A stretch of 64,000 nt of DNA from Nepenthes gracilis (lineage: Eukaryota; Streptophyta; Magnoliopsida; Caryophyllales; Nepenthaceae), in NCBI GenBank assembly GCA_033239525.1, contig BSYO01000002.1, positions 13,674,626 to 13,738,625 of the forward strand, written 5' to 3'. Each line of letters starts with the position of its first letter. Position 1 is the first letter of the stretch. A program made the position numbers and the translations under genes. A model generated the notes under the pieces. The model was not told the origin of the DNA. It was given only the letters and a program-made list of their open reading frames with translations, and ran no database searches. Below are positions 24,901 through 37,100 of this stretch, piece by piece.

Positions 24901-27900
24901 ATATGACTTAAATTTCTAAAAAAAAAAAAAATCTTAATCAAATAAAAACAAATCAAAAAAAAAAAAAATCTTAATCAAATAAAATCAAATTAAATAAAAT
25001 CGCAGCATAATAAAATTAAATAAAATCGCAATCTTTCAAATAAAATAAAATCAAAAGGAATCAAAGTAAATCTTTTCTAATTTGGTATAGTTTAGATGCC
25101 TGCATCAATAAGAGAAATAAAACTGCATTAATTTCAATCAGATTGGTATTTGGCATGTGTTTCTCTTTTGATTCTTTTTATTAATGTTGTCTTTCGTTCT
25201 ATGAGAACAATCGACATTTTGGTAACCGAAAATGACAAGGAAACAGTAAGTTTAAATGTTTTGGATCTGAAATATATCTTCAGTGATGGTGACAATGATG
25301 CTGGGCCGGCCTGCTTACCTGGGACTGCTGACATTGGGGCAAAGGTGATGGGGGATGCATTGGGTGGAGGCAACAACAAGAGCTAGTTTGTCGATAAGTG
25401 GAAATCACTGGAAACAGAACCACAATCCAGCAAGTTAATATGTTAAACAGATGAAGAGCAAAAATGCAATTTTGAACAGATCACCATGCATTATTTTTTA
25501 AAGAATATCATGACTTGTTTTGCTGGAATGTCAAGTTAGTGTAATAACCTCTGCTTTCCCATCTCACAGCTGGGCAGGAAAGATTCAGAACACTAACTAG
25601 TTCATATTACAGAGGAGCACAAGGGATAATAATGGGTACAATACATCTCGCTGGTGTTCCTTGTTTCTCCTTTTTTTTGTCCTTGCCTTGCCAATATCTG
25701 TTTATAGCTGATGCATCTTTTTAATGGCATTTATTTGATAAATAAACCTATTCTTGTTTTGCATACGTGGCATTCAAAACCTTGTGATTGTTCGTAATGT
25801 AGTTAATTGTTAACTTCAAATATGCACTTCAGTAAGTCTTGTAGAATTGAGACCTGCAACTTCTCTTCCTGTTGCCTCTAAGTCATTCTCCTTGCAAATT
25901 TTGTTCATGATCATCTATGGTGATGTCTTGGGTTCAGACTAATAAAGAATTCAGTAGTGGGAAGCACAAATAGATAGACCTAAAATTGGCATTTTCTTAG
26001 ATGCTGGTCTAGTCTCTTTTCTTGATAATAACATCGGATAATAGCTCACCTTTGAACAAAGAGAAACTAAATCACAGTAGTGGTCATGGTAATGCATATA
26101 TTTGAAGAATTTGAAGAAATAGCCACTCTAATACCTACTTCCAACAAAATATGATGATCGTTTGAGATTATTTTTCTTGGATACCAATTTTCAATTGACC
26201 ATAGAATATAGATCCCCTGGGTTTTTTTGTGTTTAAGGGTTTCCCAGTTCACCAGTAAAGCACCATACACATCTAAATACCAATTAGTACGATACAATAT
26301 TAAATGTTTGACTGTAAGCTTGAAAACTAAATCTTGGAAAGATTGCATCAAACAGTAAGAAAATCAAGAAAAGTCGTAAATACTTACAAACCTAACAAAC
26401 TAAAGTAAGCAACATAAATACAAACATAAACTATTACATTTTAGCAATTATTTGTGAAAACAAAAAATGTTGGATTAGTGTGCAAGTCTTTGTTGAGTCA
26501 TTGGGAGACTCAAATAATAGTTATATTCTTTGGTTTTCATGATTGAAAATAATTGCTCATCTTTGAGTCTAATGTATAACGGCCGTAAGTTCATTAACAT
26601 TACATATGACCTCTAAAACTTGGGGTAAATCCTTCATTTGCATCAGCTTAGAGATCTTTATTTTGCATTTGAAAGTTTTTCACGTGTTCCAGATTCTTTC
26701 TTTGCCTTCATAATGATGTTTCCCTGGGAGTCTGTTTTGTGTACATTTTTTTGTATGTCCCTCTGAAATGAAGCTGTTTTTTAATCATTGTTGTTGAAGG
26801 ATTGATTATGCTCAAATTGTCTTCGCACCCTCTGGCTCTTCACTTGAATTGTCACATTGGGGGTTTAGATGAACATGTTATTCGCATGCCTGGTATCGGG
26901 TTATATATTTGCTTGACAATACATATATTGTATGATTGTGCTCTGCCCCTCTGGACATGTTTTTTAGGCTTAATCTTAGCGCCATTGAGGTGAATTGATA
27001 CAAAACCCAAAGTCATATTTGCAAACAATAACTCATATTTACATTTCAACTTTGAAGAAACTATGAATTCATAACAGCAGTTATAGGCATCCTAATTATT
27101 CTTTTTCTGTAAACTAGAATATCTTATTTAGAATTCTGTCTATAAAACCAAAATAATCTAATAATTCAAAGTATAGAATGACAATGAGATATAGAAGTCA
27201 AAGGAACCTAATATGACTGATTCTGATTTTTCAACAAATGAAACAGAGCTGATAATAACTAATTTTCATGAACTGTATCATGCGTACTACTTAGATATAC
27301 AAATCATTAGCGATTTGTTAAATGAAACAAAACGAATGATGATGTGACCCTTGATGGCTTGTGAACCTTCATTTGAAAGATAATGTTAATAGCACCATAT
27401 TGACTTAGATTCCTTCATGATGTTTCCTATCAAGTTGTAATAATCTCAATTTCTTTATGTTGTTAGTTTGTCAATGTTTTTCTTTTTGGATCTTTACCCA
27501 TTTTGGTTACTTCTGAGTTCATACTTCAACAAACTTTCGATCGTTGGTTTTTTTTTTCTTTCATTAGTTTAGTTGCTGCCAATGATTTTTTTTGGGTACC
27601 ACGTAAGGGTTTTTTTTTCCTTTAGTGCAGTCTGATCCACTACACATGGACACTTCAGCATCAACATAAACTCTAGCTCTAGTGTGTCCCCCTCTCCCCG
27701 CCCACCAAAAAAAATGGAAAAAAACATTTCATCATTGCATATAATATTCTGTATCAATCAAAGGTATGCCCCCACTTTCAGTTTGACTGAGGGGTCCATG
27801 TACATTCTTGAATCCTCGGTGGTTTTTTTTTTCCTTTGAGGAGTTGACAATTTTGAGTAACCTAAAAGGGTCAACAAATATTAAGTAGCATGGAAGATAA

Positions 27901-29802
27901 TTCAGTTATTAAGGTTAAAATAAATATAGAAGTTGTGGTCAATGAGGTAGGTATCATCAAAATGCCAAATCATCCAATATAAAGATGGTTTTTTTGGCAT
28001 CAAAAGTGATTTTCTTATTTGACAAAAAAATCAGTTTGTTTTTGCTGCAAACTATTTATCTGCAGTGAATCAGCTCCATTAATAGTTAACATTGCCAACT
28101 CATCAGAAAAAAAAAAAAAGGGAAAAAAATAGACGCATAGGATTTAAGATTGTAGTTGGGATCCTTGCCAAATTGAAAATTGGGCCATGTCTTTACTGAT
28201 GCAGAAAATTTTGGCAGCAGTGACTAGATTAAGGCAGAAAAGAATTTTGGGGATTGGGGAGTTGGCATGGCTAAGTAGATTTAAGTTCCACCTTTTTTCC
28301 AGTTTTAAAGGTAGGGTTTTGCCTAGTTTTATGATGACATTGTCACTTCCTCGTGCTTTTGTCTGTTTGCTTCCTGCATTTTAAAGTATGGTGTTGGAAT
28401 TTAAATTTTTTTATTTGTAGTGTATGATGTAACAAGGCGAGAGACATTTACAAATCTCTCTGATGTATGGGCTAAGGAAATTGATCTCTACTCCACAAAT
28501 CAAGATTGTATCAAGATGCTGGTGGGAAACAAAGTTGACAAGGTAATTTCTACTTTTGAGGGACTGCATCTAGAGGAATGCTTTTGTTTTACCTGTGGTA
28601 GATTGGGAAGTTGTTCTCTACAGTTGAGATATCTCTTAGAAGTACCATCACATTTTTCTTAATTTCTTACTCAGGAAGATGAGAGGGTCGTCTCAAAAAA
28701 AGAGGGAATCGATTTTGCAAGAGAATATGGATGCCTGTTCCTTGAATGTAGTGCAAAAACTCAAGTAAATGTGGAGCAATCCTTCAATGAGCTTGTCTTA
28801 AAGGTAAGCAAGTGGACTAAGTAACTTGACCCCTGGAATTTTGTTCTCTTCTTAACCGTGTCTATGTTAGCTCCTTCATCATTTACTAGGATTGCCAAGA
28901 TAGCATTATTTTCTAATTCACTGATAGCTCTAATAAGAAGTTGGATTGTTACTTAATACCCAGTACGAAAGATTTATTGTTGTTAACAAATCTCGTCTCA
29001 GATGCCATATTCTCATGTTCAAACCCAAGCACCATTCTTCTTTCCTGAAAACTGGCATTCCCAGTGACGGAATATGCCTGATCCTGTGAAATACTTGGTG
29101 AAGTAGTGTCAGCATTCAACTTTAAAAGGATATGTGGTCAATGGGTGGATTTACTCTGATTTAAATGCACAGCACTGATTGGCTTGCGAAGATTATTTAT
29201 CTCACGCAGCCTGCTAGGCTGCATCGAAGCAGCAGTTCTAGAAGGAACAGTAGACTTCCTTGTTAATTTCCAGGAGAAGCCAATAGCATTTGAATGATTT
29301 GATCATAAAAATGGAGAAATTTTAGCTATTTCCTACTCATGAGAGACTCAAACGCATTCCTAAATGTTGTCCATCAGATGCACTTCACATGCCAAGTTCT
29401 CAGATTGGTCAATAGCATCCATCATCCTCTTCCTCCCTCCCCTCTCCCCCCTACTTTAATGGCAGTTGCAGGAGTTTTCTTTTTCTGTTGGATAGATAAA
29501 GAAAGGCATCAGTGGGATGTTAAAAACAGGCCGCATGCTTTCTTTCTTTTTCCTATTTGGCCCGCATTTAGTCATTGGAGAATTCGTCTTTGCCAGGAGG
29601 CAATGAATGCTCTATGCATTACACAGTTATCATCCGGTCACAATTTGGTCCCATTGCAAAGAGAATGTAACACAAACTTTATGTTCATTTGCAGATATTG
29701 GAAACCCCAAGTCTCTTAACTGAGGGATCAAGTGGTGCGAAAAAGAACATCTTTAGACAGAATCCTCCACCCTCCGATTCATCAACCAGCAGCTGTTGCT
29801 AG
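18970..29802 (+). CDS. RABC1: Rab GTPase of the RABC (Rab18) class, complete, six exons
   Basis: Exons are 18970-19105, 19269-19337, 25570-25635, 28421-28542, 28675-28803 and 29695-29802. They sum to 630 bases, 209 residues plus TAG, all with GT-AG introns. The P-loop GDSGVGKS lies at residues 20-27, switch I Thr44 is followed by TIGVDF, WDTAGQE is at 66-72, NKVD at 127-130, ECSAK at 155-159 and a terminal Cys-Cys at 208-209 for geranylgeranylation. The exon of only 66 bases (25570-25635) encodes switch II. The protein should be a nucleotide-dependent switch on membranes, cycling with GEF, GAP and GDI partners; Rab18-type proteins are tied to ER, lipid-droplet and post-Golgi traffic. The DYLFK start, IMVYDV and NIFRQNP tail fit RABC1 better than RABC2. 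Introns are 163, 6232, 2785, 132 and 891 bases. It is unbroken, and the next gene is on the same strand. Confidence 0.95.
21230..21640 (+). pseudogene. L1-type LINE C-terminal relic
   Basis: Across frames the segment reads WFGHI (near 21478), then SPSAPIR (near 21500), then [12 protein letters not shown] (near 21594). These correspond to the RWFGHV, SAPVRR and the D-A-W-R-K region at the end of many plant L1 reverse-transcriptase proteins. The fragment has stops and shifts, and no RT core was found upstream. Identification rests on these short motifs only. Confidence 0.45.
23075..23110 (-). other. C-rich run, potential G-quadruplex on the minus strand
   Basis: Five or more CCCCA units occur in tandem inside Rab intron 2. 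The minus strand (the template strand of the Rab gene) carries runs of four Gs separated by single bases. Confidence 0.6.
24647..25107 (-). mobile_element. Candidate solo LTR or LTR-like insertion
   Basis: A 461-base unit is bounded by TGATGTAG and TGCATCA. On the minus strand it has a clean TATA box (CTCTATATAAGAACC, near 24855-24841). Its A-rich part (24913-25075) has repeated AAATAAAATC units. No target duplication was found, so this is a proposal. Confidence 0.4.
25636..28420 (+). other. Rab gene intron 3
   Basis: This is 2.8 kb of T-rich intron sequence with poly-T and poly-A runs (27548, 27607, 27820, 28110). I see no gene or clear mobile element in it. Confidence 0.6.
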
Positions 29803-31192
29803 CCGTGATGGCCCTCACCGGACCCAGACAAAGCAAATTTGTACAGTTCTAATTCAGCTGGTATCTGTGCTTACCCTTCTTTGAAGAAGAATTTTGTGAA
29901 AGAAGTGAAGTCTAAAAGATATACAGCCTTCTTTTCTCTCTCTTTCCAATATATCAGGCACCCGAGAAGTTAACGCGGTGGAGATCACGTCCTGTTACAG
30001 GGAGGAAATCGCGCATTCGATCATGTTTAGTAGCATGTTTGACCTGAAACTCATAGTTGGATTCACCTGTTTCTTCTGCTATTTTCCCCCTTTGGAAATC
30101 TGATTGTTGTGTTAATTAACTGCTTCGATTTTAAGACTATTCATAGAAATTTCTGTTTAATTGTTTAATTATTGTATGTCTATTTTGATTTGTCAATTTT
30201 TCAAAATCTCAAGGTTCATACAAAGAAGGATTATAGCTTGAGTTACAAGTAGATGAGATGGGCAATATAACTATGCAAAAACTTACATGCATGATGCATG
30301 GGAGATATGGATAAAAATCGGGTTTTGATATATTTCTTTTAAATATTAAATTCTCTTGCCCCTGTAATATTTATATAATTAAAAGTGATAGAAGGTAGAT
30401 ATTAAAATAATATTTTAATTTATAAGTTTAATTTTATACATTGTAAAAGTAGATGATAGTCTAATATTTGAGAGTGCTATATAGTATTTTATAAGAATAT
30501 GAGGTAAACTATTTTTATGTAGAGTTTGTTATTATAATTTTTGTTTTTTTTTTTTTTTGGTAACAAATATTTTAAAAAAATATTATTCATAGTTGTTATT
30601 TTTAATTGAATGAGGTAATGGAAATATAATAAAAGTAAATATTAATGGAGATATTTTATAAATTTTCACACAAGAGAATCTTCTCTCAGGCTTCTTGTCA
30701 AAACTTGTTATTCTCAAAATGCAATTTACCCTTTAATCACAAAATAATAAGATGATGCCTTAAATCTATAATTACTAAGATTTCTCCATTAAAAAAAAAT
30801 TGTCTAACATTCTAAATGAGTTACCATTTTGGGAAATGAGTTACCATTCTAAATAGCCTTATTCTATCTGTTGATAAAATCTAAAATAATTTATTTAAAG
30901 TAATTTTTTTAAAATTAATTACACTATAATGTTTCTATTCAAATAGATAATTATATTTAGGGAAGGAATTTTCCGAAATGGAAACTACGGCTGGGATTAC
31001 AATGTGAATTGCTTGGGTGGAAATCCTGTTTATTATGCAGGAGATTTTTTAAGGAAAGAATAGGTTAAGTGTCGCTCTCAAAGCGGGAGAGAGTTGTCAA
31101 TATAGAGAGAGAAATCAGTGGAAGAAGTCCAAGCCCGAGAAAAACAAGCGAAAAGACGAAATACAGCCAAGAGGGAGAGGAATGCGGCCAGC
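29803..31192 (+). other. Rab 3' UTR, intergenic spacer and phosphatase 5' region
   Basis: The first 250-400 bases are the probable Rab 3' UTR. About 30300-30960 is AT-rich spacer. From about 31060 a purine-rich GAGAGAG leader precedes the phosphatase ATG at 31193, with an in-frame TAG at 31103-31105 upstream. No other gene was found in the 1.4 kb. Confidence 0.6.
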
Positions 31193-34100
31193 ATGAGCTT
31201 GTTTTCTCTTTCCCCTCCTCCCCCTTCTGCTTCCGATATGGCGGATGCATCACCTCCTCCGCCTCCTTCCCCCACGGGCGGTGTCAGGGTAGCTCCAATA
31301 CGATCTCCGCCGTCGCACCAACTACCTCAATTGGGGCAGGTTGAACCGCGCTCGCCACCCCGATCACTTGCGGTTGTGACTAGGGATCCTGATGCCCTCT
31401 TCAGCGGCGGTGGAATCAGGTACCACACTTTCTAATCAATATCGGTTCAATCTAGTTTTGTTTTTTTTCTTTTTTTTTTTTTTGGGTACAACTGTGCCCC
31501 TTTTAGACTAAGTGATTTCGACCGTTTTTTGATTTTTAAATTCTTGTATCCCGTTGGAGAGTTTTCGTTAGTCTTGATTGAGATGCTAGATTGTGATAAA
31601 CTGTTTGCTGCATAACTTAGTGTGAGCAACAACTATGATTTCGCGATTAGCAATTGCCTTTGTTGTAATATTTTACTGTCGTTTCATGAAAAAAGAGGAT
31701 TGATTGCTCGAGATACGATTTCTTCTTTAATAAGCTTACATCTCATCGGAAATGGTTTCAAATTGTAAATTGCTCCCCTCCCTCGGTGTCTATTAATATG
31801 CATTGAATTGATTTAGCAAAAGTAGAAATGAATTTATAATCTCATATGTGTCGGGAAGTGTATTCATTCCACCCATTGATCTAGCGGAAAAGGCCGTGTT
31901 CTTGTACCTGGAACGTGTGTCCCTTGCATTATCATTGAGTACGTAGTCCTTAATGGTCCTGGATTTTGCAGTAGTTATGCTGTCACTCTGTTGTAATCTA
32001 GTGGTCATGGTTCTAAACCATGGAAACAATATATCTATAATGCATGGATGAGGCCGCATATATTTGACTCTCCTCACACCTCATAACGTGAGTCTTGTAA
32101 GTGGAGGGGCCTTACACATCGAAATTTGATTTTGCGATATATGATTATAACATCATTGCTTTGAAATTTTAGAGCAATACCACCAATTAGTTGTGAAACA
32201 CAGGCCTCTTTGGGACTTAGCATGCTTGGCGACTTTATTACCGTTGAGCTGATATCTCAGGGATTATTGGAAATGCAATTAGTAAATGTGCTCAATGATT
32301 TTTCATTGAAAGATTGAGGGAACTCTTTTCCTGCCCTCCTAATGGAATAAGTGCAATATCTAATTAGTAAATGTGCTCAATGATTTTTCATTGAAAGATT
32401 GAGGGAACTCTTTTCCTACCCTCCTAATGGAATAAGTGCAATATCTAATTAGTAAATGTGCTCAATGATTTTTCATTGAAAGATTGAGGAACATTGAAAG
32501 ATTAATTAGTAAATGAATGATTTTTTGGATTGACTCTTTTCCTACCCTCCTAATGGAATAAGTGCAATATCTAAAACAAATTAACTTTGATCCCTTCCAG
32601 GAAGTGGCTAGGTAATTATAGTCTATTAAATTTTTAATACCTTAATTTGTTGATCCTGATGTTGGATGCCTAAACTGGTAGTGTTATTTCTTTTTCTTAG
32701 TTTCTGTTTGTATGAGACATTGTTGCAATCTAATTGTGAAAGGATCTGATTCGGTGGAAGCAGGCCAACCATATTGTAACTCACTATTTATGTAGTGTTT
32801 CTTGCAAGCAAAAGCATTAGAAGGTGTTTTAAGTTGATGCAGTGAGAAACTGCGTCATGATTTAAGTTTCACAGATCTTGTGGAAGGTTGGGGGCAGTGG
32901 ATATTATTACATGCATAATATGTAAGGATCTGATTCAGTGGATGCAAAGTCAATCATATAAGAGTTTAGCAATCCATGTCAGTACTGTTGCTAATAGAGG
33001 CATTAGAATATGCTTTTCGTCTTATGCAATGAGAAAAAGCTTAATCATTCAAGCTACACAGAGCATTGTAGAATAGCTTTGCTCTTTGATGTATTTTTCC
33101 TCTGATCATCCATTGTAGTATTTCATTTACTGAGGATGTTGAAGCATTCATGAATCCCGAGAAGACATCACCCATCATATACATAATAACCTCCCTCTTC
33201 ACTCAATTGCAAATTAGTTTCTTATTTGAAAGGCTAAATGAGACGTTAGAAAGTAGTCATCCCAAAAATTAGACTTAATTTGTATGATCCTTAACAGCCT
33301 GTGGTAGTACCTCATTTTTACCAGCAAGAAACATTTTACAAAGAATGGGAGCCCAGACTGCCTACCGATATGTACAATTACAAGAAAAGAAAAGCAAAAG
33401 CAGCTATCCTCAAAAGAATAGCTTTGCAAGGAATAAAAAAATCCCCTGATATGAATGGTGTTAACCCAAAAGAGAGATGCCAAATGAGTTCAACCAAGTT
33501 GGGAGGAAGACAGAATCAAGATCACATGATTGAAGTAGTGTCATTCTCTGGTTCTTGGTGAACGAAGGTATATCGAAGGGACCAAGTTGGAAGGAAGATA
33601 CATTGAAGATCACACAATTAAAGTGGTGCCATTTTGTGGTTCTAGGTGAACAAACTATATCTAAGGGACTCATGCAAAATGTTGCCATGCTTTTCCTTTT
33701 CTGGAACTATTCTCATGCTAGTCCTCATTCTTTACTTTCAAAGCTGTTTTGTTTCTTTCTCCTTTCTCAAAGCTGAAGAAATAGCACAAGGTTAGTGAAG
33801 ACTTTAGCCTTTTCCTCAACTCTCCTCCTTGGTAAGAAGCTGTTCCTTTGTTTAATTGGAGCAAACATCATGATCAAACCAAGATTAGATGCCAAGCACT
33901 AGATGCTCTTGTAAACCAGCCTACAAAGATGGAGATGGCTTACGATTTCTTCACCATGTTACAAGAAGCTTTGATTTTGTTGACACCTTTCTGATTGTCC
34001 TAAGTTGGTAAAAGACATAAGTGCTTTCATTTCCCTTCTGAGCAATGGAAGGCACTTCCAAAGGAGCTGTATATTTTCCAATATCTCTTTCCAATGGAAA

Positions 34101-37100
34101 TCACCATATCCAAGCTGTTATATCTCTATAAAAGATTGTCATAAAAAATTGAAATAAGAGTAGGCAATCTCTACCACACTTGGTTCTACATTCTCACTAG
34201 ACACAAGCCTGCTATTGGGTCTGACGATATTGGCATTTTCTCAGACTTTTTTGTGGATTTAGTTTGTGTATAAGTGTCTTCTAGATTTGAGATGAATGGA
34301 GTGTGAAAATTACCTAAGTGCATCTTATGATCAAAAACCATGAGCTCCAGCAAGAAGACGACTTCAGCAGGTTATTGTAGCTGCTCAAGATAGTCATGTG
34401 ATAGAAACTCAAGCTGCAATAGTCCAGATTTGAGCCATAGGATAACTGTGAGATAAGGGCTCAAGTGGAGCATGTGGTATGATGTTTCTAGAGGTGAGCC
34501 ATAGGCTTGAGTGGTTTAGTTTCTTCACCGACTTTTCCAAGTTGAAAATTGCTTTGACTGATGGTTGAGATCTGTTTTGCCCACTATCCCTATAAAATGG
34601 AGAGTGGGAGACCTGTTTTGGGGAGGGAGCAAAACATGACTCGAGAGTATATGTTTCCAAGAGATCCAACACTTAGGTTTTTATTGAATTCAAGTGTCTT
34701 AATGTCTGAATTGTTTTGTGAGATGTTTCTTGATTGTTGAGTGGTGATGAGTCCAAATATATTATAATTCCCTCCTCATATTGTGTCTTGTGCTTTGTTA
34801 CAAATCGGTTGGTCCTTCAAGTCTACAGAGGGGGTCTTTGGGACCGAGTTGGAGCATTCAGGTTGATTTGAAGAGTTTGATTTAGAGTACTTGAAGAAAC
34901 CAAGAGTGTTTGAGTAGCTACAGTGGTACAGATCTAAGATGAATTTTAGATAGTTAAATGTTCGGAGTCAGTCCGCTATGGCTAATGCGTCTATTCATTG
35001 GTCTGTAAGTTAACTCTCTCATTACAGTTGATTTCTCAAGTTAATGAGTGATAGCCTAGAGGGTTCTCTCAAAACACGTGGTTCACGAGTTTCCCTTTGC
35101 CACAAAATCTTTTTTTATTTATTTTACTGTATTTAAATTATTTTATATGCTTATGTTTGGTGGTTAAATGATGACTGACATCTCCATTTACATGTATTTG
35201 AATTGTTTACTTACCAAAAAAAAAAAAGTGTATTTGAATTGTGATAACCATTAAAATGTGCTGTCACAGTAGAACATTTATTTACCCCTCTTGGTGTTTG
35301 TGAATCTAAATATCATTTTTATCACTTGCCAAAGAAAGCAATATTCAGCGTGTGCCTGATGAGTGGTCCCTTGAAACTGGGGCAAACAAATAATATTGTT
35401 CCCTTAAAAAAAAAGGAAAATCTTATGAAGGTTTCTCTGAAGCTGGAAATTTTGGATACTGTCGCATTTTGCATTTTCAGATAACTAAATGTCATGCATA
35501 GTGGAATACCAGAGGCCCATCATATGCCTTGAAGCAACATGCCATTATAAACCTCCAGCAAACCACCCAGACGGATCCTATCCCAATTTTTCTTTTGAAG
35601 GCCCATAGCTAAAAACCTGTTGAGTATTGAAGGCCCATAGCTTGACATCCTGACCCCATCTGTTTGATATTTTTACAAAGCCATATTGGAATCCTATATC
35701 AAACTTGCCTCATAAAATTGATTCGAGATTCTGCAGGAGGGATGTAAAATGTAGTAAATAAGGAAGTTAGAAATGACCCTTTTAACATGGTTGACCTTTC
35801 TCTATATTAAACTAGTTGACATGCAGGCTTTTTTCTCATAGCCAGTGATAGTGGGATTGCAAACCTTTTTATCTTTCAAGTTAGCATCAAGTTGCACACC
35901 CGAGTAATGCATAAAAAGTCGCCCAGGTTGCACCTCAACAAACTTGGAATAATTGAATAATTGATCCCACTCAATGATTTGACTTGTTTTCCGATTAATT
36001 TTAAGACACAACATTCTTCAAAATAAATGACACATAGGAGTAAGAATTTGGTTAAGTCTGCACGCGAAATATAATTAAGTTATTTAGGCACATTTTTGGA
36101 TAGAGGCCAAATTGTACTCCACTAATCCAATTTTGAACTGCCTAAGGAAGCCCTTCCTTGATGCAGGGAATCAGAGGATTAATTAAAGAACACGTGAAAA
36201 GGGAGGTGTTTCAGGTTTCTATTGCATATTATGGGGAAAATCTATAACTTGGCAACTGTTAGTGTTTTTTCGTAATTGTTTTCTTCAATTTACTTCTAAA
36301 AGAGCCTAATGCTTGAAGGATTTTTTGGCCAGTTATTCTCTTGAAAGTTGTCTTGAGAAAGTCTCAGAAGACTTATTTATTTTGAAGTTAGTTGGTTCCA
36401 ATCTATGAGTATATTAATGTCAATCCTCACCTATCAAGATGTAAGCTAGGTAGCAGGATGTCTATTATATTAGTAACAATACTATTTAAAAGATGGTAGA
36501 GTTTTATTCTCTTTTCAGATGGTAAATATTTCTTAGAACATGGAGTGGATCAAACCCGTATTTGAATTGAATTTGAGATACTGATTCGAGTTCTTCCATT
36601 CAGAATCAAATAGATTCATATTTAAAAGAGGCTCACAATAAGTGCTTTTGATGCAAACTTTTTAAATTTGATCATGTGCAACTATAACAGTAAAGAAGCA
36701 TAATTATTGTAGTAAAGTATAAGTATTTGGATGTCAGAGGTGGTTTATTTCCACACCCTAAAAAAGACGGCTCAGTGTAATATTGCCTCCTGCTATAAGA
36801 ACTGCAAGAAATCATCTGTTTTTTACTGACTTCTATAATTATGTGAGCTCATCATTCCTTTGTTCGCTTGAAATAAATTTTCCTGGCTGCATGCACAACT
36901 TAATTCTTCCAGGGCTACATCACACAATACTATTATAGATGATTTTCCACTGCTATCATTACTTTTTCTGAAGATTGAAATTGCTGATGCTGTATCTTGG
37001 TTAGAAACTCTCTTTTTGTCGGACCTGGGTTGTTCATTTTGGGATAAATTTTGGGCTTTGACTGTTATATTTTATGGTGGGCGGAAAACATAAAAGCTGA

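Larger units (their letters stand above)
19338..25569 (+). other. Rab gene intron 2, enlarged by insertions
   Basis: This 6.2-kb intron holds no exon of another gene that I can support. Visible contents are an (AT)n run at 19958-19982, a LINE 3' relic near 21230-21640, a C-rich run at 23075-23110 and an LTR-like unit at 24647-25107. The rest (19420-21200 and 21650-24640) is T-rich intron sequence with short meaningless open frames. Confidence 0.7.

Noticed and set aside
31118..31192. Extending the phosphatase N-terminus upstream to 31118
   Set aside because: That codon is GTG, and no ATG exists between the in-frame TAG at 31103 and the ATG at 31193.
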